This document shows, one piece after another, positions 1-8,595 of a stretch of 64,000 bases of DNA. Each line of letters begins with the position of its first letter. Position 1 is the first letter of the stretch. Where the stretch lies: positions 393,641 to 457,640 of the forward strand of contig NZ_JASBQY010000001.1 in the NCBI RefSeq assembly GCF_029960645.1, given 5' to 3'. The position numbers were made by a program, and so were the translations under genes. A model generated the notes under the pieces. That model did no database searches and was not told the DNA's origin. It saw only the letters and a list, made by a program, of their open reading frames with translations. This stretch comes from Arthrobacter sp. AL12 (GTDB lineage: Bacteria > Actinomycetota > Actinomycetes > Actinomycetales > Micrococcaceae).

Positions 1-1199
1 GGCGGGTAGTCGTAGACGAACGTCGGGTTCAGCAGCGTGGGTTCGACGAGTTCGCCGAAGAGTTCCACCACGAGCTTTTCGGCATCCCAGTTGGCGTCGA
101 CCTTGACCTCATGCCTGGCGGCGAGCGCCAGCAGTTCCGACGCCGGGGTCTCCGGGGTGATTTCCTGGCCCACGGTTTCGGAGAGCCCCGGATAGACCGC
201 CATCCAGGCCCAGTCGCCGCCGAGGTTGATCTCCCCGGCCTCGGTCTGCAGCACGCGGCCCACTCCGGCGGCGTCGGCGGCGTCGAGGATGAGTTCCTTG
301 ATCCGGTCCGCCATGACGAACTGGTCGGCCCAGGCCTCGTAGCTTTCCAGGGTGGTGAATTCCGGGCTGTGGGTGGAGTCGACGCCCTCATTGCGGAAGA
401 CGCGGCCCATGTCGTAGACCCGGTCGATCCCGCCGACAACGGTGCGCTTGAGGTACAGCTCGGTGGCGATCCGCAGCGTCATCCTCTGGTCGAACGCGTT
501 CATGTGGGTCTCGAACGGACGGGCCGTGGCGCCGCCGTGGACCAGTTGCAGCATCGGGGTCTCCACCTCGACGTAGCCCTGGCGGTGCAGGGTCTCGCGG
601 ATGGAGCGGGTGATCGCGGCCCGGGTGTAGACCATTTCGCGGGCTTCGTCGCGGACAATGAGGTCCACGTAGCGCTGGCGGACCCGGGTCTCCTCGTTGA
701 GCTCGGCGTGCAGCACCGGCAGCGGGCGCAGCGCCTTGGACGCCATCGACCAGGACCCGGCCATGACGGAGAGCTCACCGCGCCGCGAGGAGATGACCTC
801 GCCCTTGATGAACACATGATCACCCAGGTCCACGAGGGCCTTCCAGTCCGCGAGCGCTTCCTCGCCGATGTTAGCCAGGCTCAGCATGACCTGCAGCCGG
901 ACGGCCTTGCCGTCCGCGCCGCCCTCCTGGAGCGTGGCGAAGCAGAGCTTGCCGGTGTTGCGGATGAAGACGATGCGCCCGGTCACCCCGACGACGTCGC
1001 CGGTGGTTTCGTCGGCCTGGAGGTGCGCGTACTTCTCCCGGATCTCACCCAGTGAATGGGTACGCTCAACACCGACCGGATACGCCTCGACGCCGCGCTC
1101 GATCAGCTTGGCGCGCTTCTCCATGCGGATGCGCGTCTGCTCGCTGGCTTCATGGGAATCGGCGGCGGTATTCGGGGCGGAGGTGTTTTGGGAAGTCAC
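1..1199 (-). CDS. lysS: Lysyl-tRNA synthetase, class II (C-terminus cut by window edge)
   Basis: The first ~399 residues of a class II lysyl-tRNA synthetase, which charges tRNA-Lys with lysine in the cytosol. After a short disordered N-terminus comes the OB-fold anticodon-binding domain (about residues 60-160, with VTGRIVFIRNTGKLCF). The catalytic core follows, including the class II motif 2 region MGRVFRNEGVDSTHSPEFT near residue 280. The last ~100 residues with motif 3 lie beyond base 1. The start is taken as GTG at 1199 (M-T-S-Q-N). It has no clear Shine-Dalgarno but has a TAAACT box 8 nt upstream, suggesting a leaderless mRNA. The next in-frame ATG lies deeper, inside the conserved part. 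Confidence 0.95.
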   Translation of the reverse strand, partial: MTSQNTSAPNTAADSHEASEQTRIRMEKRAKLIERGVEAYPVGVERTHSLGEIREKYAHLQADETTGDVVGVTGRIVFIRNTGKLCFATLQEGGADGKAVRLQVMLSLANIGEEALADWKALVDLGDHVFIKGEVISSRRGELSVMAGSWSMASKALRPLPVLHAELNEETRVRQRYVDLIVRDEAREMVYTRAAITRSIRETLHRQGYVEVETPMLQLVHGGATARPFETHMNAFDQRMTLRIATELYLKRTVVGGIDRVYDMGRVFRNEGVDSTHSPEFTTLESYEAWADQFVMADRIKELILDAADAAGVGRVLQTEAGEINLGGDWAWMAVYPGLSETVGQEITPETPASELLALAARHEVKVDANWDAEKLVVELFGELVEPTLLNPTFVYDYP

Positions 1200-1207
1200 A
1201 ATCCCCA

Positions 1208-1213
1208 AGTTTA
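1208..1213 (-). promoter_or_regulatory. Putative -10 box for leaderless lysS
   Basis: TAAACT on the minus strand, 8 nt before the GTG start of lysS. It fits the actinobacterial TANNNT -10 consensus, and no ribosome binding site intervenes. This is an inference from position only. Confidence 0.4.
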
Positions 1214-1325
1214 CCGGGGATTCTCCCCCTGCCGGTCCCGCCGAGCCAGGGGCGGTTGCGGAATAGCTGGGCCGCCGGGCGCCGCACCTTTACAATCGGT
1301 GGGCGACCCTTTCGAAAGGACCCCC

Positions 1326-1952
1326 TTGGCCAAGCTCTACTTCCGCTACGGCGCGATGAACTCCGGCAAATCAACGGGTCTGCTGCAGGCCGCCTTCAAC
1401 TATGAGGAGCGCGGCCAGCGGGTCCTGCTGGCCAAACCGGATGTCGACACCAAGGGCGACGCTGACGTCGTGTCGCGCCTGGGCATGACCCGGTCGGTGG
1501 ACTTCCTGATCCCGGCCGGGGCGTCCGCCCGCGAGCTGTTCACCGCCCAGGCCCACGGGGATGACCCGGATGCCCTGCTGGAGCACGTGGACACCCAGCC
1601 GGTGGCCTGCCTGCTGGTGGACGAGGCGCAGTTCCTCGAACCGGCCCAGGTGGACGACCTTTTCCGGATCGCCGTCCTGGACAACGTTCCCGTCCTGGCC
1701 TACGGCATCCGCACGGACTTCCGCACCCGGGCGTTCCCGGGATCGCTGCGGCTGCTGGAAATCGGGCACACCCTCGAGGAACTCAAAACCATCTGCCGCT
1801 GCGGCCGCAAAGCCATCTTCAACACCCGCCGGTCCGGAGACCAGGTGGTCTTCGACGGCGACCAGGTCGCGATCGACGGCCAGGACGTCTGGTACGAGTC
1901 GCTGTGCGGCTCCTGCTACCTCGAGGTCTCCGGCGGGCGGCTGGGCGGCTAG
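1326..1952 (+). CDS. tdk: Thymidine kinase
   Basis: A type II thymidine kinase of 208 aa that phosphorylates thymidine to dTMP with ATP (pyrimidine salvage, cytosolic). It shows the P-loop GAMNSGKS near residue 8, the Walker-B-like LLVDEAQF near residue 96, and the lasso and zinc-finger cysteines CRCG and CGSC towards the C-terminus. The reading frame is open much further upstream, but the family begins directly before the P-loop. TTG at 1326 has AAAGGA 5 nt upstream, so it is preferred. It is transcribed divergently from lysS and lies between lysS and an alpha/beta hydrolase. Confidence 0.93.
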   Translation: MAKLYFRYGAMNSGKSTGLLQAAFNYEERGQRVLLAKPDVDTKGDADVVSRLGMTRSVDFLIPAGASARELFTAQAHGDDPDALLEHVDTQPVACLLVDEAQFLEPAQVDDLFRIAVLDNVPVLAYGIRTDFRTRAFPGSLRLLEIGHTLEELKTICRCGRKAIFNTRRSGDQVVFDGDQVAIDGQDVWYESLCGSCYLEVSGGRLGG

Positions 1953-2025
1953 GCTCATGGCCGGCCCCGGCGCCCCACGAACCCCAGCGCCCGGAACCCT
2001 ACTGCGCCGTAGCTGCAGCCTCGGC

Positions 2026-2031
2026 TAGGCT
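2026..2031 (+). promoter_or_regulatory. Putative -10 box, leaderless promoter
   Basis: TAGGCT lies exactly 6 nt before the ATG at 2038, so transcription would start at or next to the A of the start codon. There is no Shine-Dalgarno in between. The same hexamer and spacing recur before folE, the GDPD gene and the lipoprotein esterase in this window. Confidence 0.5.
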
Positions 2032-2037
2032 CTGACC

Positions 2038-2871
2038 ATGAACCGCGAGAACATCAGAACCCCCGACGGCGGAACGATCGAGCTTTTCAGCACGGGTGCC
2101 GAGCTGGCCTCGGCGGGCTCAGGCGTCGTCGTCGTTGCGGCCTCCATGGTGACCGCCGCCGACTACACCCGCCTCGCCCAGAAGCTCAGCGCGTCCCTCG
2201 GGCGCCCGGTGCACACCTTCAACCGGCGCGGCCGCGGCTCGTCCTCCCCGCAGCCGGAGGACTACACCCTCAACGTGGACATCAAGGACCTCGCCGCGGT
2301 GATGAAGCACACCGCCAGCACGGACGTGTTCGGGCACAGCTTTGGCGGCGCGGTGGCGCTGCACGCGGCCCGCACCCTGCCGGTGGAGCGCCTCGCCGTG
2401 TACGACCCGGCCGTCTCCGTGAACCACAGCGTCACCGCGGACTGGACCACCGAATACGAGAAGGCGACGGCGGCCGGGGACGACGACCGCGCCCTCGCCG
2501 TCCTGCTCCGGGGCCTCGAGACCGGCAGTGCCCTGTCCCGGATGCCGCTGTCGATGCTGACGCTGGCAAACAAACTGGCCGCCGGCACCCCGCTCGGCAA
2601 GCAGATGCGCGAGCTGATGAAGACCGGGGTCCGGGAGATCAAGGCCATCATCGCCGCCGACATGCCGGCCGAGCCGTTCCTGGAGCTGCCGCTGGAGACA
2701 CTGATCATTGTCGGCGAGAAGAGCCCGGCGTACTTCGGGGTGGCGTGCGCCCAGATCCACGAGGTGCTCTCCGGCTCCAGCTACACAATTCTGCCGGGCA
2801 TGGGCCACGACGGCGTCAACAAGGCGCCGGACAAGCTCATCTCCGCCCTCAGTGAATTCTTCGCCAGCTAA
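2038..2871 (+). CDS. Alpha/beta-fold hydrolase
   Basis: 277 aa, soluble alpha/beta hydrolase. The nucleophile elbow GHSFGG lies near residue 99. An acid is expected in the strand carrying LIIVGEKSPAYFG, and the C-terminal catalytic His is probably in PGMGHDGVNK near residue 260. The substrate cannot be told from the sequence. The gene follows tdk by 85 bp and appears to have its own leaderless promoter. It converges with the MFS gene, and a 67-bp palindrome sits between them. Confidence 0.8.
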   Translation: MNRENIRTPDGGTIELFSTGAELASAGSGVVVVAASMVTAADYTRLAQKLSASLGRPVHTFNRRGRGSSSPQPEDYTLNVDIKDLAAVMKHTASTDVFGHSFGGAVALHAARTLPVERLAVYDPAVSVNHSVTADWTTEYEKATAAGDDDRALAVLLRGLETGSALSRMPLSMLTLANKLAAGTPLGKQMRELMKTGVREIKAIIAADMPAEPFLELPLETLIIVGEKSPAYFGVACAQIHEVLSGSSYTILPGMGHDGVNKAPDKLISALSEFFAS

Positions 2872-2888
2872 CAACTCGGCCGCACCAC

Positions 2889-2955
2889 ACCAACGCGGGG
2901 TCACCTTCCGCCCATCCGGGGCCTCGGGGTGGGCGCTTAGTGACCCCGCGTTGGT
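2889..2955. repeat. Palindromic repeat, family A, copy 1
   Basis: Perfect 16-nt inverted arms (ACCAACGCGGGGTCAC at 2889-2904, its complement at 2940-2955) around a 35-nt loop. It lies between convergent genes, and its right half encodes the last codons (Thr-Arg-Gly-His-stop) of the MFS transporter on the minus strand. The arm core recurs at 4554-4618 and 19057-19131. It may act as a bidirectional terminator or be a REP-like element. Confidence 0.85.
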
Positions 2956-4433
2956 TTTGGCGGGTTAGCGGGGGCGGGGTGGTCCGCCGCGGCGGTCTTG
3001 CGCATCAGCGTCGACAGGACGACGGCGGCGACGGCGATGACCGAGGCCGTCAGGAACGCCGCGTGCATTCCCGCGACGATTCCCGCGCCGGCGGACACCA
3101 CAGCGTAGATCGAGACGAGCAGCGCCGTTCCGGCCGCACCGGCCACCTGCTGCAGGGTGCTCATGATGGCCGAGCCGTGGGAGTACAGGTGCGGCGGCAG
3201 CGGGTTCAGCCCCGTGGTGAACGCCGGCGTGAAGATCAGGGCCAGCCCCAGGCTGAGGCCCACGTGCATCGCGATGATCCACCCGACCGGGGTGCCGGCG
3301 TCGAGCAGGGAGAACTGGAACAGGGCCAGCACGAGCAGGGACGAGCCGGTGACCGTCAGCGGCAGCGGGCCGACCCTGTCGAAGAGCCGCCCGATGAACG
3401 GGCCCAGCAGGCCCATCGCGAGGCCTCCCGGCAGCAGGGTCAGCCCGGTTTCCAGCGACGTCAGACCGCGGACCTCCTGCAGGTACAGAGGCAGGAGGAT
3501 CACGGAGCCGAACAGGGCGATCATGGCCACGACGAGCAGCAGCACGGACACCGTGAACATCCGGAAGGTGAACGCCCGCAGGTCCAGCAGGGGCGCCTCG
3601 GACGTCTGCAGCCGCAGCTGGCGGTGAACAAACGCCACCATGGCAACGGCGCCCACGGCCAGCGCAATGACGGCGGGCGAGCCGGGGCCGGACGCGCCGC
3701 CGCCGATCTGGCTCAGGCCGTAGACGATCCCGCCGAACGCGGGAACGGTCAGCAGCACGGACAGGACGTCCAGCCGGGTCTTTTCCTTTTCGCCGATGTT
3801 GGTCAGGAACCGGGCCCCGATGGCGAACGCGGCCAGCGCGATCGGCAGGACAAAGACGAACATGAAGCGCCAGGAGAAGTGCTCAAGGATCAGTCCGGAC
3901 ACCGTGGGGCCCATGGCCGGCGCCACCGAGATGGCGATGCTCACGTTGCCCATCACGAAGCCGCGGCGTGACACGGGGACCAGGGTGAGGATGGTGGTCA
4001 TCAACAGGGGCAGCATGATGGCCGTGCCCGCGGCCTGGACAATCCGGGCGAGCAGGAGGATTTCAAATCCGGGAGCCAGCGCCGCGAGCAACGTGCCGCC
4101 GGAGAACAGGCCCATGGCCAGCATAAAAACAGCGCGCGTGGACAGCCGCTGCAGGATGAAGCCGGTCGTGGGAATCACGATGGCCATCGTGAGCATAAAT
4201 CCGGTCGACAGCCACTGCACCGTGGGGGCAGTAACGCCGAGATCCACCATCAGGCGCTGCAGCGCGACGTTCATAATGGTTTCGTTCAGGATCACCACGA
4301 AGGTGGCCACCAGCAGGGTGGCGATGACGGTAACCGACTCCCGGGACATCTTTACCGGCGGTGCGGCGGCCTCCGCGGCGGCCTGGGCCTGCGCGGGATC
4401 GCCGGCAGGCTTTGAAGAGACGTCTGTAGACAT
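2937..4433 (-). CDS. MFS transporter, DHA2 (EmrB/QacA-type) drug exporter
   Basis: 498 aa, polytopic inner-membrane protein of the major facilitator superfamily, DHA2 type: proton-driven export, probably of drugs or other hydrophobic compounds. The first helix is VIATLLVATFVVILNETIMN. The signature region around LLARIVQAAGTAIMLPLLM follows, then a long run of hydrophobic helices. The start is set at ATG 4433, with AGGGAA upstream; an open extension of 21 codons lacks support. The final codons lie inside a palindromic repeat, and a second copy of the repeat lies upstream of the start. No linked TetR or MarR regulator is present, and the substrate is unknown. Confidence 0.88.
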   Translation of the reverse strand: MSTDVSSKPAGDPAQAQAAAEAAAPPVKMSRESVTVIATLLVATFVVILNETIMNVALQRLMVDLGVTAPTVQWLSTGFMLTMAIVIPTTGFILQRLSTRAVFMLAMGLFSGGTLLAALAPGFEILLLARIVQAAGTAIMLPLLMTTILTLVPVSRRGFVMGNVSIAISVAPAMGPTVSGLILEHFSWRFMFVFVLPIALAAFAIGARFLTNIGEKEKTRLDVLSVLLTVPAFGGIVYGLSQIGGGASGPGSPAVIALAVGAVAMVAFVHRQLRLQTSEAPLLDLRAFTFRMFTVSVLLLVVAMIALFGSVILLPLYLQEVRGLTSLETGLTLLPGGLAMGLLGPFIGRLFDRVGPLPLTVTGSSLLVLALFQFSLLDAGTPVGWIIAMHVGLSLGLALIFTPAFTTGLNPLPPHLYSHGSAIMSTLQQVAGAAGTALLVSIYAVVSAGAGIVAGMHAAFLTASVIAVAAVVLSTLMRKTAAADHPAPANPPKPTRGH

Positions 4434-4553
4434 AGGGGTTCCCTCAGGGAGTTTCGAAGTGGGGTCGGCGAGCGTCGTCGCTACATCAAGCGCCAACCGG
4501 CAACGCGACGCGCTAATTCCCGGCGCGGGAGATATATTCCTGCGGCCTGAAAG

Positions 4554-4618
4554 CCAACGCGGGGTCAGGTACGGTCCGTCGACGGCGTCGGCATGGGCCG
4601 TACCTGACCCCGCGTTGG
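4554..4618. repeat. Palindromic repeat, family A, copy 2
   Basis: Perfect 21-nt inverted arms (4554-4574 and 4598-4618), beginning CCAACGCGGGGTCAGG, around a 23-nt loop. It lies 22 nt downstream of the panC stop and upstream of the MFS start. The outer 14 nt of each arm are identical to copies 1 and 3, while the loop differs. Confidence 0.85.
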
Positions 4619-4640
4619 ATTTATGGTGGCGGGGGCTGCG

Positions 4641-5540
4641 TCAGGAGTCCAGCGGGATGTTGTCGATCAGCCGGACCGGGCCGACCGTGGCCGCGATGAT
4701 CGCCAGGCCCTCGCCGCGGAACGGGGTGTCCCGGCAGTTCTCGGCCAGCGGGTCCAGGGTGCGCGGATCCACCACCTCGAAGTAGTCCAGGTGCACGAGC
4801 GGCTGGGACTCCACGAGGGCCCGCGCGGACTCAAGGTCCAGGGGCTGGTGGGCGTTGGCCCGTTCCTCGACCAGTCGCAGCGCCCGCGAGAGTACCAGCG
4901 CCGCCTCGCGTTCCTCGGCGGAGAGGAAGCGGTTGCGGCTGGACAGCGCGAGGCCGTCAGCGGAGCGCACGATCGGCACGGGGACGATCTCCACCGGGAA
5001 GTTCAGGTCCGCCACCATGCGCTGGACCAGGGCCAGCTGCTGGGCATCCTTCTGTCCGAAGTACGCCCGGTAGGCCGGCAGTTCCGGGCCCGCCGCCGCA
5101 CCGGGCGTCCCGTAGTGCAGCAGCTTGGCCACCACGGTCAGGGCGCCGTCGAAGTGCCCGGGCCGGGACGCGCCCTCCCACTTCTCGGCCACCGGGCCCG
5201 CGCTGATCCGGACGCGGGGTGCCCCGCCGGGGTAGACCTCGTCCACGTCCGGGGCGAACACCAGGTCCACGCCCACCGCGTCCAGCAGCGCCAGGTCCGC
5301 CGCGAGGGTCCGGGGGTAGCGTTCCAGGTCCACGGCTTCGCCAAACTGCAGCGGGTTCACGAAGATGCTCACCACCACCACATCGTTCTGTTCGACGGCG
5401 GTGCGCGCCAGTTCGGCGTGCCCCTCGTGCAGGGCGCCCATGGTGGGCACCAGGCCCTGCGAGGTGCCGCCCTTCTCCTGGAGCAGGCGGGCACTTTCGG
5501 TCCGGAGCCGGGCAGCCGTGGTTACGAGTTGGATCGCCAA
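4641..5540 (-). CDS. panC: Pantothenate synthetase
   Basis: 299 aa. It condenses pantoate with beta-alanine using ATP (coenzyme A pathway). Visible motifs are [10 protein letters not shown] (residues 32-41, the HIGH-like ATP site), [11 protein letters not shown] near 57, and the substrate loop with YFGQKDAQQ and SSRNRFLS. The start is TTG at 5540, with AGGAAGG about 9 nt upstream; no better start exists, because translation must begin before MAIQLVTT. It lies 15 nt behind the DUF2520 gene and is probably the last gene of the fol-PH operon. The pairing of a DUF2520 protein with panC is common in Actinobacteria. Confidence 0.96.
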   Translation of the reverse strand: MAIQLVTTAARLRTESARLLQEKGGTSQGLVPTMGALHEGHAELARTAVEQNDVVVVSIFVNPLQFGEAVDLERYPRTLAADLALLDAVGVDLVFAPDVDEVYPGGAPRVRISAGPVAEKWEGASRPGHFDGALTVVAKLLHYGTPGAAAGPELPAYRAYFGQKDAQQLALVQRMVADLNFPVEIVPVPIVRSADGLALSSRNRFLSAEEREAALVLSRALRLVEERANAHQPLDLESARALVESQPLVHLDYFEVVDPRTLDPLAENCRDTPFRGEGLAIIAATVGPVRLIDNIPLDS

Positions 5541-5555
5541 GTTGGGGGACCTTCC

Positions 5556-6464
5556 TTAGGTTAGCGGGCCGTCGAGGTCCGGGCCCTCGAGCGCCTGCGT
5601 GATGTCGCCGAGTCGCGCGGGCTTCAGCAGTCCCCGGCGTCCTGCCCGGCGGGCGGTCGCCCGGGCCATGGCCAGGTACGCCTCCAGAATATCGCCGTCC
5701 GCGCCGCCGTCGTGCTCCCGCAGGGCCTCGGCGTGCGCGGCAACGGTGCCCACGTCGCCGCGGGCCACCGGCCCGGTGAGGGCCGATTCGCCCGAGGCGA
5801 GCGCGTTCTCCAGGGTCGCCCGCAGCAGCGGTCCCAGCATGCGTTCGGGGGCCTCGACGCCGACCTCCCGGAGCAGCTGCGAGGCCTGCGCCACCAGGGT
5901 GACGAGGTGGTTGGAGCCGTGCGCGAGGGCCGCGTGGTAGAGGGTGCGGTCGGCCTCGGCGATCGCGACGGGCTCCGCGCCCATCTCCACGACGAGGGCC
6001 TGGGCAATGGGCAGCATCGCGGCATCCGCCGTGACGCCGAAGGTGCAGTCCAGCAGCCGGGTCAGGTCCAGGCTCATCCCGGTGAAGGTCATCGCGGGGT
6101 GCAGCGCCAGCGGGATGGCGCCGGCGGCCCGGACCGGATGCAGGATCCCGACGCCGAAGCGTCCGGAGGTGTGGGCGACGATCTGCCCCGGCTGCCAGGC
6201 GCCGAGCTTCGCCAGGCCCTCGATGAGCGGGCCGAGCGCGTCGTCGGGGACGGCCAGGAGCACGAGTTCGGCGCGCTCGACGATGTCCTGCACGTCCAGC
6301 ACCGGGACACCCGGAAGCAGGGTCTCCGCGCGTTCGCGGCTGGCGTTCGAGACCGCGGAGACGCCGACGATGGCGTGTTCCGCGCCGCGAAGCGCCGCCC
6401 CCAGGACGGCGCCGACCTTGCCGGCGCCGATGATTCCGATGCCGAGTCGTCCTGGTTTAGCCAT
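5556..6464 (-). CDS. Rossmann-fold and DUF2520 domain protein
   Basis: 302 aa. The N-terminal NAD(P)-binding fold carries IGIIGAGKVGAVLG (about residues 8-21) and LLAVPDDALGP. The C-terminal helical DUF2520 domain follows, with LHPAMTF and HAALAHGSNHLVTL. The protein resembles 6-phosphogluconate or ketopantoate reductases, and its position next to panC makes a ketopantoate-reductase-like role possible but unproven. The start ATG at 6464 overlaps the stop of the upstream PH gene by 8 bp and has AGGAAG upstream, so the two are probably translationally coupled. Confidence 0.85.
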   Translation of the reverse strand: MAKPGRLGIGIIGAGKVGAVLGAALRGAEHAIVGVSAVSNASRERAETLLPGVPVLDVQDIVERAELVLLAVPDDALGPLIEGLAKLGAWQPGQIVAHTSGRFGVGILHPVRAAGAIPLALHPAMTFTGMSLDLTRLLDCTFGVTADAAMLPIAQALVVEMGAEPVAIAEADRTLYHAALAHGSNHLVTLVAQASQLLREVGVEAPERMLGPLLRATLENALASGESALTGPVARGDVGTVAAHAEALREHDGGADGDILEAYLAMARATARRAGRRGLLKPARLGDITQALEGPDLDGPLT

Positions 6465-8046
6465 GCTGCCGGTCTTCCTGACTGTTGGGTTCTTCGATGT
6501 GGGAAGCTCCGGCCACGAGCGGGCGGACCTGGTCCAGCCAGTGCTCGCTGGTCTGGCGTTTGCGCGCGGCCCGGGCCCGGGCCGCCTGTGCATCCAGCAG
6601 CGCCCGGCCCTCGTCGAGGCCGGCCTGGATCAGCCGCGGGGACACCGGCCCGGCGGTGGTGTGCAGCACCAGGTCCGCCACCCGGAAGCGCCGGGCCAGG
6701 GGGCCCTGCTCCAGCGCCAGGGACTGGGTGCGCTGGTGCGGGACCACCACGAGGTGCCGCCACCAGCGGCCCGAGCGGATCAGCAGGGCCGTGGCCGTGG
6801 CGGTGAAGCCGTTGCGCCGCCAGCCCAGCGGGGCCAGCAGCCGGCCGCGCCGCGGGGTGGTGACGAAGCCGCCGTCGTCCATCCCGGAACCCGCCGCCTC
6901 GACAGGAACGCCCGCCGGCCCCGCCGGTCCTTCAACGGACACGGCGGGGGCCATGCCGTTGACGCCGGCGGTGAAGATCCGCACCGGGTCCGGGGTTCCC
7001 GGGTCGGGCAGGACCAGGGAGAGCATGGTGAGCACGTCGGGGAAGGTCCCCACCGGCAGGAGCGTGGTCCGGGATGAGGCCTCGCCGTTGCTTCCTGCGG
7101 CGCCGTAGCCGGCCACGTTGACCTGGATCCGGTACCAGCCCAGGAGCCGCCACAGCGGCGGCTGGCTGACCCGCAGGGCCTGGATTCGCCCCGGCGGCAG
7201 GGTCTGCGCCTGGGTGTCCAGCAGCCCGTAGCGCAGACGGATGCCGTCCGGGGAGATGGCGGCGGTGAAGTTGTAGCCCCTGTTGATGGCGTTCCAGTAG
7301 GCAGCCACCATGCCCAGCACGGCCGGGATCAGGAACAAATAGAAGCTCCGGTTCTCGGTGACCGCGGAGAGGGCCACGGAGACCAGCCCGCCGACGACGA
7401 CGACCACGCTCTGCTCGCTCAGCAGCAGGGACCCGATGAGGCGCCCGGGCGGGACGGTGAGCACGGCGTGTTCGGGCGCCTCCGCCGCGACGGCCCCGGG
7501 CTGCGCGGGGTCCGGCACCACTCCGGCGGCGCGGGCGAGGATCGTGGCCCGGAGCTGCCGCGCCTCGTCCATGCGGAGGTAGGCGAGCCGGACCGCGGAC
7601 TCCCCGGCGTCGGCGACCTCGAACTTGAGCTCGGCCAGCCCGAAGAGCCGGGCGAGCAGCGGCTGGACGATGTCGATCGCCTGGACCCGGTCCAGCCGGG
7701 CCTGCCGCTGCTGTTTGAAGAGGAAGCCGGTGTTGATCCGGACGTAGCCTTGCGCCACCTGGTAGCGGGTGAAGTACCAGCTCAGGACGTAGCCCAGAAC
7801 GGTGAGGAGCAGCAGCACGCCGCCGCCGAGCAGCAGCCACGGTGCCCGGCCTGCGAGCTGCTCATCGACGAGCGGGCCGCCCTGGAGCATCCGCTCGAAG
7901 GTGTCCCGGAAGAAGAAGAAAACAATGGCGGCCAGCGCCACCCAGCCGCGCACGAACGGCGAGGCCGGGTGCACGCGCAGCCACGCGCCGTCGGGGGTCC
8001 CCGCCTCGGCGCCGGCGGACGCCTCCGGGGCCGTGTCCGGCCTCAC
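6457..8046 (-). CDS. Large membrane protein with bacterial PH (bPH2) domains, YdbT-like
   Basis: 529 aa. The N-terminal segment has two hydrophobic helices (WVALAAIVFFFFRDTF and WLLLGGGVLLLLTVLGYVL). A bPH2-type domain follows (YQVAQGYVRINTGFLFKQQ and QARLDRVQAIDIVQPLLARL). Two more copies follow around GIRLRYGLLDTQAQTLPPGR and further on around RTQSLALEQGPLARRFRV. The paired YdbS/YdbT-type proteins are membrane proteins of unknown function. The start is GTG 8046, with AGGGG 6 nt upstream. It forms a pair with the smaller PH protein just upstream. Confidence 0.85.
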   Translation of the reverse strand: MRPDTAPEASAGAEAGTPDGAWLRVHPASPFVRGWVALAAIVFFFFRDTFERMLQGGPLVDEQLAGRAPWLLLGGGVLLLLTVLGYVLSWYFTRYQVAQGYVRINTGFLFKQQRQARLDRVQAIDIVQPLLARLFGLAELKFEVADAGESAVRLAYLRMDEARQLRATILARAAGVVPDPAQPGAVAAEAPEHAVLTVPPGRLIGSLLLSEQSVVVVVGGLVSVALSAVTENRSFYLFLIPAVLGMVAAYWNAINRGYNFTAAISPDGIRLRYGLLDTQAQTLPPGRIQALRVSQPPLWRLLGWYRIQVNVAGYGAAGSNGEASSRTTLLPVGTFPDVLTMLSLVLPDPGTPDPVRIFTAGVNGMAPAVSVEGPAGPAGVPVEAAGSGMDDGGFVTTPRRGRLLAPLGWRRNGFTATATALLIRSGRWWRHLVVVPHQRTQSLALEQGPLARRFRVADLVLHTTAGPVSPRLIQAGLDEGRALLDAQAARARAARKRQTSEHWLDQVRPLVAGASHIEEPNSQEDRQHG

Positions 8047-8082
8047 TGGGTTCCCCTGACGGAGGACCTCACAGCGGGACCG

Positions 8083-8595
8083 TCACAGTCCGGCCAGCCG
8101 GGCTTCACCACGGGCGGAGAGCTGCTCGCGGAGCCGTGCGCCCTCCGCGGCGGGCAGGCCCGGGATTTCGGCGTTGGTGCCGGCGGACGCGGTGTGCAGT
8201 TTCAGGGTGCACAGGCCCAGGCCGCGTTCCACCGGTCCGGCGCCGATGTCCACGTACTGCATCCGGCCGTAGGGGACCACCAGGGTGCGCTGGAAGAAGA
8301 TGCCGCGGCGGATGAGCAGGTCATCCTCACGTTCGGCGTAGCCGATGGCGCGCACCTGGCGGGGAATGAGCAGGAGCCGCCACAGGGCCAGGACCAGAAT
8401 CACGGCCGGGAGGGCGACGGCCAGCCAGAGCGGGAAGTTCTCCCACCAGCCGGTGACGACAAGGACCAGCGGAACGCACAGCAGCGCCACGACGACGAGG
8501 TTGGCCAGCGCCCAGCTGGCGAGCCGGACCGTGACGTATTTTGGTGAGACGCGCAGCCAGGTGATGCCCGGGGGGTCAATCGCCTCGGTACGCAT
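8083..8595 (-). CDS. Small membrane PH (bPH2) domain protein, YdbS-like
   Basis: 170 aa with two adjacent transmembrane helices (ALANLVVVALLCVPLVLVVT and FPLWLAVALPAVILVLALW), then one bPH2 domain (LLIRRGIFFQRTLVVPYGRM and QYVDIGAGPVERGLGLCTL). Its start overlaps the end of the DUF3180 gene by 20 bp, so it belongs to the fol operon. The partner is the larger three-domain PH protein directly downstream. The biochemical function is unknown. Confidence 0.87.
   Translation of the reverse strand: MRTEAIDPPGITWLRVSPKYVTVRLASWALANLVVVALLCVPLVLVVTGWWENFPLWLAVALPAVILVLALWRLLLIPRQVRAIGYAEREDDLLIRRGIFFQRTLVVPYGRMQYVDIGAGPVERGLGLCTLKLHTASAGTNAEIPGLPAAEGARLREQLSARGEARLAGL

Noticed and set aside
4623..5564. 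Long open frames opposite to real genes (e.g. opposite panC, 11239-12477 and 12628-13824 opposite ftsH, 29815-31857 across amidase and repeats)
   Set aside because: They run antisense to genes with clear motifs, encode low-complexity Arg/Gly/Pro-rich products, and reflect the high GC content.
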